Origin: Anadara kagoshimensis
Taxonomy: Eukaryota > Mollusca > Bivalvia > Arcoida > Arcidae
DNA: 64,000 nt
Assembly: GCA_021292105.1 (NCBI GenBank)
Contig: CM037868.1
Span: 24,493,908-24,557,907 of the forward strand
Direction of reading: 5' to 3'
The position numbers and the translations under genes were made by a program. Of the stretch, positions 34,881 to 46,244 are shown piece by piece. The notes beneath the pieces were generated by a model. That model saw nothing but the letters and a program-made list of their open reading frames with translations. It searched no databases and was not told where the DNA came from. The number at the start of each line of letters is the position of its first letter. Within the stretch, counting starts at the first letter, position 1.

Positions 34881-35689
34881 ACTTCTTTGAAAGAAGGAGG
34901 AGGGATATTAAATTCAAATTTCTTTCTGCCCTGACACTGCACTATTTTGAGAAACTTTGTGCAATGCATCAACATTGATAGGAGATGCAAATATCATTAA
35001 CCTGTGTTGATTTTTTCATTTTCCTGGGAGTTATGGCCCTTTGAACACAAGTACAAATCACAAAAAGAACCTACTGACGGGGGATCATAATTCACTGAAT
35101 TTACTTGTCTATAATCTTTTCATTCTCAATTTTGATTTCACAGGTGGCAGGTGTAGTAGCTAGGTAAACAGGAAATGATTATCCTTCCCTGGCATCTGGT
35201 CTTACCTCCCTTGTTAAAGTTCACATCTTTAAACTTAATGCACCAGTTTTCAAGGTTTTGTGATTTTGGCTTTGACCAACTTTGATTACATTGGTAAACG
35301 CATTAGATACATGTACTGATACAGGATAGCTTCACCTAGGGTCTAAATTTAGGCAGTCAGTGATTTCCCTAAAATTTGTAACAGGAGGTAGATTGACAAA
35401 TCCAACAGGCCAGGGATCAGGGGGGTGTCTTGGCCGAAAACCATTTTTATGTCTTCTGGAGGCAATTTTATAAATTTTAACCAACCAATTTGGAGTTTTA
35501 GGTGGTCAAATCTGTCTGTTGCCGGCTCTTAAGGAAAACACTGGGCAGTTGGCTTGCTTAAGGTCGGTGGTTTTCTCCGGATATTCCGGTTTCATCAACC
35601 ATCCCTATAGACAATAATCTTTATTTTTCTTCGAATATAATTTACATAAAACATAAGCTCAGTAAAGCTTGTATTCGACAAACATATAT
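34881..35689. other. Repeats G and F, SINE-2 piece
   Basis: Repeat G lies at 34890-35110 (CCTGTGTTGATTTTTTCATT, GGGAGTTATGGCCCTTTGAA). Repeat F follows at about 35145-35290 (GTGTAGTAGCTAGGTAAACA). A SINE-2 fragment lies at about 35545-35610. No exon seen. Confidence 0.55.
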
Positions 35690-35955
35690 TATAACTAGAA
35701 AAACTGTGAGCCACAAGCTCACAAAAAATACCCCCCGCTACCCCCACATAAAAAAATCCATCAGATCAAATTTTTAAATAGAAGGTGCACATCTACATTA
35801 TATCACAAAGATTGTGTGAAAGTTTCATGAAAATCCATTAAAGGCTTTAGGAGGAGTTGCGGATAAGAGATAGGTACCCTAAGGTGTAACGGAAGGACGG
35901 ACGGACACCCCTATCATTATATACCCCCCACTTTTTAAGCGGGGGTATAACAAAA
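35690..35955. repeat. Fold-back repeat with ATACCCCC ends
   Basis: Left: ACAAGCTCACAAAAAATACC then CCCCGC. Right: an inverted pair TATACCCCCCACTTTTTAAG with CGGGGGTATAA. A (GGAC)n run lies near 35893-35908. It resembles a mollusc repeat type with GGACGGAC runs that I have seen before; family not established. Confidence 0.55.
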
Positions 35956-36289
35956 GATACACATGCACTATCACAAGTAACATATAAAATACATGTCTAT
36001 ACAACAGAAGTTATAAAACACTTAAAAAAACCCAACTGATCCAACAATAGAAGTGAAAAGATTTCAAGTTACCTGAATGTAAAACCCTGATGAGTGTGAT
36101 CAAGACTTGAAAATAAAAAGCGAATCCTTGCAAATTGGAAACTATTTTGATAACAAAAATGTCTAACATGACAAGGTCCATTAAATGCTTCAAATTCACT
36201 ATATATATAAGACACCTTAAGTAAGCCTTAGGTTTTTATAGGCTTATTTTAATTTCTGTGGTGTAAGCAAGCCTCACATTTTGCCGAAA

Positions 36290-36426
36290 CCCTCATGCCT
36301 CACTTCAAATCCCATTCATCAGTGTATCCTAATGTAAGAAAAATTGTCAGTGTGTTTGCCGAAAGTCAGTGTTTTTGGGTACTCTCCTTTCCTCTACCAT
36401 AGAAGAACTGGCTGCCTCGATATAAG
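36290..36426 (+). repeat. SINE-2 fragment, host of a SINE-1 insertion
   Basis: GTTTGCCGAAAGTCAGTG, CTCTACCATAGAAGAACTGG and CTCGATATAAG match SINE-2. The sequence breaks at the SINE-1 and resumes as AAGACAGAGACATAAAT after 36766. Confidence 0.55.
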
Positions 36427-36765
36427 TTGAGTTGAGTAATGGTGTTTAACGTCCCAGTCAAGAATATTTCACTTATATGGAGATATCGCCAGCTTTAGGC
36501 AAAAGTGCAGAAATTTTGCCAGTGCGTTGCGCTGATGGCATTATACAGCAGGGTTCTTTAATGTGTCAAGCCCACCATGATACAGAACCTCGTTTATTTT
36601 AAGTTCCCATCCGAAAGAACCGTGACTTTCATTTCATAATGCAGAGTGCTTGGCGAAAGAAAAGTCACTACCCACTTTCAAATCTTGGGTCAGACCCGGC
36701 CAGGGTTCGAAGCCACAACCTCCCACTTCCTGAGCGAGCACTCTACCAACTGAGCCACTGCAGTG
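36427..36765 (-). mobile_element. SINE-1, nearly full length
   Basis: On the minus strand: CCACTGCAGTGGCTCAGTTG (box A), GGCTTCGAACCCTGGCC (box B region), then the SINE-1 body to TTGACTGGGACGTTAAACAC. Same length as the copies at 49202 and 52948. Confidence 0.9.
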
Positions 36766-36950
36766 GTTTCAAGACAGAGACATAAATACTAAATATAGGC
36801 TACAGTAACCTAGCTGTGACCGCTGAATATTAAAATGAATGTTTTTTAACGATTATGTTTTCAGGCTATGATAATGATGATGATGACTTGACATGAGTAG
36901 TAATGATGAAGATGATGATTCAATGACGATGATGGCGATGATAAGTTGCT

Positions 36951-36959
36951 ACTGCTGCT

Positions 36960-37038
<79 letters not shown>
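36951..37038. repeat. Compound (CTG)n(ATG)n microsatellite
   Basis: About seven CTG units are followed by about 22 ATG units, with related imperfect triplets on both sides (36860-37070). Minus-strand poly-Ser/poly-Ala frames are artefacts of the triplets. Confidence 0.95.
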
Positions 37039-38116
37039 TCACCATGCTGATGATTATGTCACCATGCTGACGATGAATTGCCATTGGGACTTGAGGATTG
37101 AAAATCATTATCATGACGTTTCCTACGTTCAGCACTCTCAGTGCTTTGATTTTATCCAAGAAGTCACGTGATGATAAAAATCACATGATGTTTTCAATCC
37201 GGGCATCAATAACCCGGAAACGACGTATTTGCAGGAGAAAATGTACACAATCTCGAAATTTATTTGTTTATTCGGTAAATATTTTTCTATACATTATTTA
37301 ATGCCATAGTTTATTTCCGTATTGGTTGTTTTAAAGGCAAATATCCCCAAGTTTAACTGTCAATCGATATTATGGAAGAAATTGAGTGTCAAAATTATGA
37401 CCTAAAGACCAGCTTACCTTTCCTCATTCATTCACCTTTATAGCCTTATGCTTGTACAGTTGTATGGGTACATTTTAATCTTTTGCACTGTGGTGGTAAT
37501 ATCGGCCAGATGACGGCTACTGCGATGTGACCATGACAGGTTCAAATTATATGAAGAAAGAACAATTGGGATACAATTTTACTGGCCTTTATAGGCAGGT
37601 GGCCCTTATATAGAGGTGGTCTTTAAGGCAGGTTGGACTGTACCAGGGATGTATAAAATTTGCTGAATGCCCTGGTTAAAAACAGTTTTCTATACTGTAT
37701 ATGGACACGAAGGAAGCACAGCTGCATCACATGATCAGTTTCATTTCAATCAGCTGCAACACTGACTGACTTTAATGGGCGGACATGCTTGAATGGTACT
37801 GTCATTTCCTTTTGAAGTCAAGAGCCCTACTCGGAACTTGGAAATTTCCTTAGATGATTTTTATCTCCAGCTCACACTGAAGCTGCAAAAACTTCATTAC
37901 AAAATCGAGGTCACGTGTCTCGGTGCACGCTAAAGATACCTCTGTAGTAATAATAAAAGAATAGGTCACCTTTGTCGGCTACAGAGAATGGTTACAATTA
38001 GAAGCATTTAAAACAGACTGAGCAACATAAATCATAAACTAAAAATATTCCTTTTCCTAAGTACCATTCCAGAATGGAAAATGTTACCAGAGGAGGTTGC
38101 CAAGTCTTTTAACACC
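37039..38116. other. Upstream flank of gene 2 with a MITE half
   Basis: 37537-37643 is the right part of a pogo-like MITE (TTCAAATTATATGAAGAAAG to GGTTGGACTG|TA); its left end is missing. A TATAAAA at about 37652 lies 465 bp before the proposed start codon, a weak promoter candidate. No exon recognised. Confidence 0.35.
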
Positions 38117-38156
38117 ATGATCTACTGTTCCAGTGCTCTATTCTACGTTCTTCTGT
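38117..38156 (+). CDS. Gene 2, exon 1 (predicted): signal peptide
   Basis: ATG at 38117 in a favourable context (ACACCATGA) opens MIYCSSALFYVLL and leaves one T before a GTATGA donor at 38157. Joined to exon 2 it gives MIYCSSALFYVLLFCIVGVS followed by Cys-21, a compact signal peptide with a hydrophobic core from about residue 6 to 19. Phase fits exactly and the summed gene 2 exons are a multiple of three. The support is the phase and the signal-peptide character only. The donor is modest, and another first exon further upstream remains possible. Confidence 0.45.
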
Positions 38157-38177
38157 GTATGATATAAGTAACTCTTT

Positions 38178-38377
38178 AATGGGGTTTGCAGCTGTACCAC
38201 GTGATACCTTCTAACGTGTCTGCGAAACGCTTGTTTCCAATGGACATGGAATCGCACATTACGACGTTTTCCTGTAAAAACGACGTTATTTCGGGAAATT
38301 GTGACCTTGACGTTTTCCAAAATGTTCCGCACAAATGTTAAGAGGTATTGACCACGTGGTACAGCGGCGAACCCCAT
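38178..38377. repeat. MITE-D copy, short and intact
   Basis: Left AATGGGGTTTGCAGCTGTAC and right inverted GTGGTACAGCGGCGAACCCC; 200 bp. It starts 22 bp into the proposed first intron of gene 2. Confidence 0.82.
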
Positions 38378-39122
38378 TTCACCAGAATGAATAGATTCCA
38401 GATAGTGATGTCATGTAGGGCTGGCTATCGCTGGTGAAATTTAATATTGATTATCGTTCTTTTCATACCTATAACTATCTATACATATCAGAAAAATAAT
38501 CTGTGGAGAAAAGTCTTGATACATGGTATCTAACTCCCTAAAATCATGTCATATGAAGCATTTTCGAAAGACCATGTGCTTAACAACGTAAACTAGAGGC
38601 TTAAAAGACTGAAGCTTATCTTAATCATGCATATGCTTGAAGTACTTATTGTAATAAGGGGCCCTCAAGCGTCTGAAGGATTTCGGATCATTTCAGAGGT
38701 GCCCAAGAATTGATGACGTACTTACCTGTATGTACAAATGCACATGTTATGACCACTGGAGCTCGTTTACATAAATATAAATAAAAACAAGTAAGGCATT
38801 GTTTTATATAATCTACCTTTTAATTGTTTTTCTGAAGTTTTGGATTTTCCAGTTACTTATCGATGTTTGAAAAATCAATATCGCTCGATGCTTATATTTC
38901 GATCGATGTGGTTTTATTTTCATATATTCATGGTTTTCCCTATATTCATGGCCCAGTGTATTCCTGCGAAAAATAAAACCGTAGCGAAATACAACATTTA
39001 GTAATGTTGCTAAAAAAACCCACAAAAATATATAGTAATCAATCATCAAGTAGTAAGCAAAAAGTTTCCTAATTGTTGTCAAGTTTTCCATATTGTCCCT
39101 CTTAAACAACATGGCAGATAGT
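38378..39122. other. Intron, non-coding
   Basis: About 38875-39000 has GTGGTTTTATTTTCATATAT and inverted GCGAAAAATAAAACCGTAGC, an eroded inverted-repeat element related to 44380-44580. No exon seen. Confidence 0.45.
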
Positions 39123-39396
39123 GACAGTGGCGGATTTAAGGGGGGAGTTGTAGGGGTTGCAACCCCCCCCCTTTAAAACATTTAAAAGAGAAAGAGAGAG
39201 AGAGCTATTGACTGATGTGACCCCCATATGTTAATGTAAAAACCCATTTCAGTATACCTGTTGTTCCGGATCGCGTTTACTAGATCCAACGTCTCTGGAA
39301 GCTCGCGCCTTTGGCGCTCGCACATGGCATTGATATACTAGTAATTCTCAACCCCCCCCCTTTCAAAAAATCCTGGATCCACCCTGGGTGATAGGA
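39123..39396. mobile_element. hAT-like MITE, CAGTGGCGGAT ends
   Basis: Left CAGTGGCGGATTTAAGGGGG, right inverted AATCCTGGATCCACCCTG with C-rich runs. Ends of this type are common in animal hAT elements, by recollection. A flanking 8-bp duplication is not clear. Confidence 0.55.
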
Positions 39397-40636
39397 AAGT
39401 TATTCAAATGCATTGGACCACAAGGTCTGACGTTTTGAAGTCACCACTAAGCAAAAATAAAATAAGAACACATGACTCTTAAACACAAATTAAAGTACTT
39501 GTTATGATACATGCATATGTATAATGATATTTCAGCTTTATTTCTTACACTTATAAATCACAATATTTACATTTATGGTGTTTGATATTGTATTAAACTC
39601 TGTTTTAGACCAAATGAAGTTATAGGACTATAATTACAGTTGCTAATGTGACGTCACTCATTTCTTGCCGACACCTATGCCCGTGACGTCATTGATAGGC
39701 TGTTCCAGGAATTGAAATTGCATGTCATACATGACAGTGTTTTAAATTTATTTTAGGATTCAAAAACAAAAATAAGATGTTCAAAAAATGCGAAATGTAA
39801 ATATAACCATTGAACTGTCTAGAAATGGCGTTTATAATGCTATAATTTCCATTGCCGTGCAAAGCAAACCGAATAACGCATGCTATTTACAATATAACTG
39901 TATCTCTCTTCATTGAAACATACAGAAGCAATGGTATTGCAATTCCCATGAAAGACCATGACCCTTGATGTGTATCATATTTCCCGCAATATTAAGTCAT
40001 GTCCTACACAGAACGTTACATGGTCATGTGAGATACACCAATCTCACATGGCTTAAAATCCTATCTCAAATGAGCAGGTATGGAAGGAATAGCACCAAGG
40101 GTTAAAACAAATCAAAACATTTATTAAAAGAAACAATTGTAAATATAACATGACATTTTTGCTCATGGTATTTCAAGGGGGTAATACAAGATAGTGTGGA
40201 GCATGCCAAATTCTTGCATTACCCCTTGAATAATCAGAATGCCATTTCTTAATTGTTATATTATCAGTACAAGTGATTCCAATTATTAATCTATTAATTA
40301 ATTCATTACATTTATCAGATTATTATTACACACGTGGCTAGTGTAGCTAGCTAAACAGGAGGTGCTTACCCATCCGGAACACCCAGCCTCACATCTCTCG
40401 TGGAAGTTCTGTGTTTAACCTAATTTGTCAGTTTCAAAGTTTTTTTACTTTGCTTCTGGATTTTGATTCGGAAATGGATTAGTCTGTTTTTGATTATCAA
40501 TTGTGAATATTTGTCTAATTGGACACCACTAATACAAGAGTTAAGAATTCAATTTTTAGACAAATTCGTAACTCTGGTTGATAAAAAAGTTTTAAATGTA
40601 TCAGTTGACCTTTATTTTCATTTTTGTTTTTTATAG
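39397..40636. other. Intron, non-coding, with repeat F
   Basis: Repeat F lies at about 40335-40470 (GTGTAGCTAGCTAAACAGGA). 40020-40200 contains GGGGTAATACAAGATAGTGT and related inverted sequence. The intron ends at acceptor TTGTTTTTTATAG (40636). No exon seen. Confidence 0.45.
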
Positions 40637-40812
40637 TTTGTATTGTTGGAGTTAGTTGTACCCCAACGCATTCAGAAACCTGCTCTTATTGGGAAAATAT
40701 CGCGAAAGGATATTCACGCTATGCTGACGACAGCGGAACCAGAAGTGTGACCTGTCAAGCTCATCAAAACTCTTGTAATGGATTCAATTGTTCAGGAATG
40801 CACACTGTGGTG
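40637..40812 (+). CDS. Gene 2, exon 2: Cys-rich start of the ectodomain
   Basis: The acceptor TTTTTTATAG ends at 40636. Two bases complete Phe-14 and 58 codons follow to Val-72, with donor GTATAT at 40813 in phase 0. The residues include six cysteines (21, 29, 53, 60, 65 plus Cys-15 in the signal region) in CTPTHSETCSYW and CNGFNC, and an N-glycosylation sequon NCS at 64. Opening Cys-rich segments like this usually lie just after signal cleavage in secreted or membrane proteins. I do not recognise a named domain. The donor is weaker than the others in the gene. Confidence 0.72.
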
Positions 40813-40944
40813 GTATATATATTTAATATGGAGTTCCTCAAAGTATCATGTGTTTAATACCCCTGAATTGTTGAGGGATTATGTTTATGATGCATATTTG
40901 TAAATACTTGCTTTTTTATGGGAAAATGTTGACTTATGTGATTC

Positions 40945-41020
40945 CAGGCCCAGGTTTCACAATCAGTTCCTTAACTAAGATTTTTTTGAACTCAAATTTG
41001 GCAAATTTAAAATCATATTT
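40945..41020. repeat. MITE-C, one end only
   Basis: AGGCCCAGGTTTCACAATCA followed by CCTTAACTAAGATTTTTTTG matches the MITE-C left end. No right end follows. Confidence 0.65.
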
Positions 41021-41192
41021 TATATATGTAATATATCTAGAAAACTATAAACTTTTTGTGTAGACATGCATATTAGATTACTTAGAATGTTGGTATTACC
41101 CTGTTAGTATAACAATTATGCATGTTGCTCAACTGATTTCATATTTTTTGCATTTCAATTCATTTGAATTTAACTCGTGATAATTCGAGTTT

Positions 41193-41322
41193 TTGATTTT
41201 AGCGCTTTCAGTACTTTGATTTAGGCATTCTCTTCTTTTTCATATTTCAGGTGCCAATCATATAAAATTTAAATTTAAGCTTCTGATTTGGTTTGACGAT
41301 AACTCATTGTGATATTTCAGTG
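41193..41322 (+). pseudogene. Dead tandem copy of gene 2 exon 3 acceptor and 5' part
   Basis: TTTAGGCATTCTCTTCTTTT with TCATATTTCAG|GTGCC at 41251 mirrors the real acceptor at 41395, 144 bp downstream. The copy reads GTG CCA ATC ATA TAA in the exon phase, so a stop kills it after four codons. About 60 bp of exon sequence is kept before the copy drifts and the next unit begins. Confidence 0.85.
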
Positions 41323-41394
41323 TCATAATCAAGTATTTGATTTCAGCACTTTCAGTGCTTTGATTTAGGCATTCTCTTATTTTTCATATTTCAG

Positions 41395-41554
41395 GTGCCA
41401 ATCATACAAAATTTGAATTTAAGCCTCTGTTTTGGTTTGACGATAAATCATTGTGACAATCCACCAAGTGTGGACTATTATCTACAGCTAGCCAGTCCAC
41501 GTGTTGAAGAAACATATGAGCGGGTAAAAGTTAACGAGAGCAAACCGATAGGAA
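41395..41554 (+). CDS. Gene 2, exon 3: ectodomain, second part
   Basis: The acceptor TCATATTTCAG ends at 41394 and a consensus donor GTAAGT starts at 41555. The exon codes residues 73-125 and one base of Asn-126: VPIIQNLNLSLCFGLTINHC, then DNPPSVDYYLQLASPRVEET. It has two cysteines (84, 92) and sequons at 80 (NLS) and 119 (NES). Alternating hydrophobic residues suggest beta strands. A decayed duplicate lies 144 bp upstream. A pogo-like MITE starts only seven bases into the following intron. Confidence 0.85.
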
Positions 41555-41561
41555 GTAAGTA

Positions 41562-41656
41562 CAGTCTAACCTGTCTATAAGGGCCACTAAGGGGAAGGAA
41601 CAAAAGTGGCCCTTATAGACAGGTGACCCTTATATAGAGGTTCCATTATTGAACCT
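41562..41656. mobile_element. pogo-like MITE fragment at a splice donor
   Basis: The exon donor GTAAGT is followed directly by A|CAGTCTAACCTGTCTATAAG, so the TA target lies at intron positions +6/+7. The element runs to about 41656 and then degrades without a right end. Confidence 0.75.
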
Positions 41657-42829
41657 TGCAGCTTGAATGTATAAGACCTATATAGCGATATTGTTTGGCT
41701 AGAAGACCATATGTGATTGTATCAAGTAGAAATCGGTCAAAATCTCCACGTCAACATTTTCAGTATTGTGACGTAACAGTTGGAAGAACGACGTCATCAT
41801 TATACCGTGATCATTGCCGTGAAAACAAGTACCTGTGCGCCTTTATCAACAATACACTGCTCAACATGGAGGCAGATATTTTATACACCAAGCAAATGAA
41901 TACCACATTATACTGCATTGACTGAAAAATTGTACTTGACCTAAGGTCCCTGTATTGTTAGAATTTCCGACAATTTTTGCAAATTCAAGTAGTTATGAGC
42001 GCATTTACAATTGGGTGATACACAAATAGCTACGTTATAAATGACATCATAACTTTGGTGTTCGTTCGAATTTTTTAGTAAAATTTTGTAAAAAGATAAA
42101 GAATGAATTTTTATATATGTTAAAGGCAAAATAATATTTTGTGACAATTTGAGATTTCAACCAATTTCTACTTGATACAATCACATATGGTATTGGAATA
42201 CATTGTACAGGGCTTCTATTATTCACTCGTCCACTCGTCCTGACGAGTGAAATGTGTTCTGGGACGAGTGATGGTTTAATTGCACTCGTCATGGTGCCGA
42301 GTTTAATTTATCAGACAATTTAGTGTAGGTCGGGAAAATCGTGTATAAGGAGCCTCCAGCAGGGTTCACGCTGCTGTTCGTTTTTTTGCAAAATGAGAAA
42401 AATAAATTTGGCCATGAAAGCTAAACAACGGCAAAAGTGATGGCAAAAAAAATGTTTACATTAACAGGTTCACTGCGCAAGGCGGACATAAACAGAGAGT
42501 CATTAAGGCAACTGGTTTCCGTCTCCGCCTATGTGTATATCAAACGATCAATCTAGTGAGTTCCGAATGAGTGTTTTTTTGGGTCATCGAAGCCATGCTC
42601 ATGATGTTGAATTAACAAAAGTACATGTGTGAAGGTGTTAATTGCAGGTGTATTAATAATAAACGTCAGTGAGTGTTAACCAAGCCGCGACCGGCTTCTG
42701 TGTAATATCCCAAGCCCATTTACGGATAAACACAGGTAATTTAGAATGATCAATTATTGGCGATAGATCTTTGGACGCGTAAAAACAGAAGAGCACTTTT
42801 CGATAATACGACGTTTGTGCCTCATCTTC
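41657..42829. other. Intron, inverted copies, no exon
   Basis: ATATGTGATTGTATCAAGTA with AGAAATCGGTCAAAATCTCC at about 41708 reappears inverted at about 42155-42190, about 480 bp apart, framing a further inverted-repeat element. The GACGAGTG motif near 42225-42290 is also repetitive. Frames here are not credible exons. Confidence 0.5.
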
Positions 42830-43015
42830 GATCAACATCCTAATGTTGTCATTTCGTGAGCAGATGTTTTTATGAAATCCTAATGTTGTCATTTCGTGAG
42901 CAGATGTTTTTATGAAATCCTTATGTTGTCATTTCGTGAGCATAATTTTTTGATGAAATCCTATTGTCATATTGTGAGCTGAATTTTTATGAAATCCTAA
43001 TGTTGTCATTTCTTG
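42830..43015. repeat. Tandem repeat, about 43-bp unit, 4 copies
   Basis: AATGTTGTCATTTCGTGAGC followed by TTTTTATGAAATCCT recurs near 42842, 42886, 42928 and, with deletions, 42963 and 43001. Confidence 0.9.
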
Positions 43016-43256
43016 AGGGGGTGATTTCAAAGCATATGGAACTTGACTAAGTGTAAATTTTTAGAAGGGGTACTCTCGCAAAAAATTTTATGGCTCGAAA
43101 ATAACCATGTTTACAGTATTTCTTATCTTAGCATGTCTGTATCATTCCAGCCCTAGTCATCAGCTGGTGACATCACAATATAAATTACATGTACATAATA
43201 TTTGACCTTGATTATTCTATTAATTGTAATAAGTTTTTGTTTTATTTTTTTTCCAG

Positions 43257-43345
43257 ATCTTTCCTTTGGTTCAGCAATTATACATATACGGCCATACCTC
43301 TTTTTTATGTACACTAAAGAATCCAATAGTCGCATTCTTTTTGAG
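43257..43345 (+). CDS. Gene 2, exon 4: ectodomain, third part
   Basis: The acceptor TTTTTTTTCCAG ends at 43256 and the donor GTAATT starts at 43346. Two bases complete Asn-126 and 29 codons follow: LSFGSAIIHIRPYLFFMYTK, then ESNSRILFE. NLSF gives a sequon at 126. There is no cysteine. The alternating pattern suggests a beta-rich fold continuing from exons 2-3. The donor sits just upstream of a long pyrimidine-rich array. Confidence 0.8.
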
Positions 43346-43369
43346 GTAATTACTAGAATTTACTCACTC

Positions 43370-44165
43370 TTTTTCTCTATCTCTCTGTCTATCTCCATCC
43401 CTCTCTCACTCTGTCCAACTCTATCCCTCTCTCACTCTGTCCATCTCTATCCCTCTCTCACTCTGTCCATCTCTATCCCTCTCTCACTCTGACCATCTTT
43501 CCCTTTCTCACTGTCCATCTCTATTCCTCTCTCACTCTCTCCATCTCTATCCCTCTCACTGTCCATTTCTATCTCTCTCTCACTCTGTCCATCTCTATCC
43601 CTCTCTCACTCTGTCCATCTTTATCCCTCTCTCACTCTGTCCATCTCTATCCCTCTCTCACTCTGACCATCTTTCCCTCTCTCCCTCTGTCCATCTCTAT
43701 CCCTCTCTCACTCTGTCCATCTCTATCCCTCTCTCACTCTGTCCATCTCTATTCCTCTCTCACTCTGTCCATCTTTATCCCTCTCTCACTCTGTCCATCT
43801 CTATCCCTCTCTCACTCTGACCATCTCTTACTCTGTCCATCTCTATCCATCTCTCACTGTCCATCTCTTTCCCTCTCACTGTCTATCGCTATCCCTCTCT
43901 CACTCTGTCCATCTCTATCCATCTCTCATTGTCCATCTCTTTCCCTCTTTCACTCTGTCTATTTCCATCCCTCTCTCACTCTGTCCATCTCTTTTCCTCT
44001 CTCACTCTGTCCATCTCTATCCCTCTCTCACTGTCCATATCTATCCCTCTCTCATTCTGTCCATCTCACATCCATTTGGTTCTATCTCTCTCATTCACAG
44101 TTAATCTCACACTCTGTCCATCTCTCTATCTTCATCTTTCTTCTCTCACTCTGTGTATGTATGCG
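43370..44165. repeat. Pyrimidine-rich 26-bp minisatellite
   Basis: About 30 units of CTCTGTCCATCTCTATCCCT with CTCTCA, shortened in places to CTCTCACTGTCCATC. The strand is almost free of A-G runs and strongly asymmetric. Serine/leucine-rich frames in it are artefacts. Confidence 0.95.
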
Positions 44166-44379
44166 TGTCTCTCTTTCTCCAACACAGTAAAATTTTGATG
44201 CATAGGCAACATTTGATTAGTTAATTTTGGCATTATAAATGGAGTTCATGATAAATTTAGTTAGGTTTTTGAAAACAAAATCTGAATACCACCTTGGAAT
44301 TTGAAAACCCAATGGAGGTATGCAACATTTACAAAGTTACCGAGGGACAGTATTCCCCAAAATCAGATTTTATTTTACA

Positions 44380-44580
44380 TTGTACTGTGTATTGCTTTAT
44401 TTTCACGGTGTCAAATTTTCGCAGTTTGACGATGACTAGTGTATTCGCGGTGTCTCCAGGAAGATTAATGGGCCTGGTAATTCCAGTGTATAATCGCGGT
44501 GTTTTTATTTTCGCGGGAATACACATGACCGTGAATATAGCGAAAATAAAACCACAGCGAAATATAAGCATTATACAGTA
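44380..44580. repeat. MITE-like element with GCGAAA/TTTCGC motifs
   Basis: The segment runs from GTGTATTGCTTTATTTTCAC to inverted GTGAATATAGCGAAAATAAA and ends CATTATACAGTA. An eroded relative lies at about 38875-39000. Confidence 0.55.
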
Positions 44581-46244
44581 CTGTGTTATTTAACGGAAAT
44601 AATATTCTCAAGGCTCAACATTAACGTTGGCCCGATTGCCCGGGACAACTAAAAAGTGCCGTTCGACAACCCAACTGGACAGTGATGTTGTCCGATGTAA
44701 CAAGTAATATTTTCCGGCGCCCTTCAGTATCGTTGATCACATTTCTAAAATGAATATTTAACAGTGTAAGCGACAATATTATCGACCGGAACTTGTATGT
44801 CAAATACTTTGGAACAAGGTTATAATCTTACTTTCTATGCACTTAAGATCGATATGTTTGCTTTAACAACATTGAAGTGTTTGATTTACGTAGATTGTTT
44901 ACACGTGACAACAGGAGAGGCAATGGATCTGTCCAAATTTGGGTTTTTGTGTGGTCCTCTTAAAAAATGAAAAAGTTCTGAGGAGGGAAAAAAAGATTTC
45001 TATGACAACTTACGAACAAAAACAAGTTCGATTTTTCCAGGAAAGTTGGTGAAGTGAATTTATATTTACAACTGTGAACAGGTTTATCACACAGTTTATC
45101 ATTAGCAATGAGCACTAAATTACTTTAGGTTTGAATTAATAAACATACAGGTTGTAAGTAAATGTAGTACTGAATTTAACTGTAAACTTTTGGACAAGTT
45201 TGTTTTGCGAAAGACAAACAACTTTTTCTTCTACTTGTCCGATGGGACAATTAGAAAAAAAGTTAATGTAATGCCCAGATTCTCTCTCTCTCTCTCTTTC
45301 TCTATCTTTAGTGGCATCTACAGGTTTTAACACATTAATGCTTCAAAGTTGTCTAAAGCATGCACTTACTGATAACAGTGCCTTTAACAACCTAAATAAG
45401 GTTTGAGCCGAAAGTCTGCTGGTGGCTGGTGCCCCGAGGATATCACAAACTCAGTAGGCAATAATTTTGTATTATTGTCAGAAATATACTATAATTGTCT
45501 AAATTTCCTGCAAGTTAAAATTTGAAATTTCTCCAAAACTAAGGTATACTCTTTTATGCAAAGTATTTCCTTAGCTTAATTTGGTAAAATATATTTTGGT
45601 CCTTTGGGTAGCTTTTCAACATCTTCAAAACAATTTTGGTTTTCCTTAGCTTAATTTGGTAAAATATATTTTGGTCCTTTGGGTAGCTTTTCAACATCTT
45701 GAAAATAATTTTGGTTTCATAATTTTGGTCAAAGCACTACTAATGAGGAATTGTATTCGGAAACGTCTGTCTAGTGCTGTAAAATTAAAACTGGTATAAT
45801 ATGTAGTTCACACCTAGTGTGAGAAAGTTTGTCATTTCCCAGCCAAAGGTTGGTAGTTTTTCTGAGCTCTCTGGTTTCTTTCGGGAAATTAACGTGTATC
45901 ATAAAATATAATTGTTTTATCATATATAACCCAGTGTTTTATTTATAAATTGTCTGTGATATAACTGGTTTTTATCAGTTTAGCAATAGCTTTATTAAAA
46001 AATGTATCTGTTGTTATTTTTAATTTTACGATTTAATACTTTGTGTTATTGATACTATTGTATCTTTTACTTTTTCTAGCCGCAAATAGCTGCAATAATG
46101 CTGATGCGGCTTTAAACAATAACTCACTCACTCACTCACTCTGGTTTCCTCCACAATTTCAGAACAAACTGCTTTTAATGTCAAATCTGACTGAACAAAT
46201 GGTGGCAATGACTTGATGTTTTACTTATTTTCAATCTTTTCCAG
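44581..46244. other. Intron with eroded elements and a duplication
   Basis: About 44630-45260 carries CCCGGGACAACTAAAAAGTG and inverted CTTGTCCGATGGGACAATTA, perhaps one larger inverted-repeat element. 45567-45720 is a 76-bp direct duplication (TTCCTTAGCTTAATTTGGTA). Repeat E lies at 45706-45800 and SINE-2 pieces at 45800-45880 and 46140-46200, split by AT-rich sequence ending in (ACTC)n. No exon seen. Confidence 0.45.

Noticed and set aside
36920..37159. Poly-Ser/poly-Ala protein on the minus strand
   Set aside because: Product of the (CTG)n(ATG)n microsatellite.
43202..43492. 96-residue frame continuing past exon 4
   Set aside because: It includes exon 4 but reads through a good donor at 43346 into the pyrimidine array, giving serine/leucine/proline repeats; splicing to 46245 gives a sensible protein.
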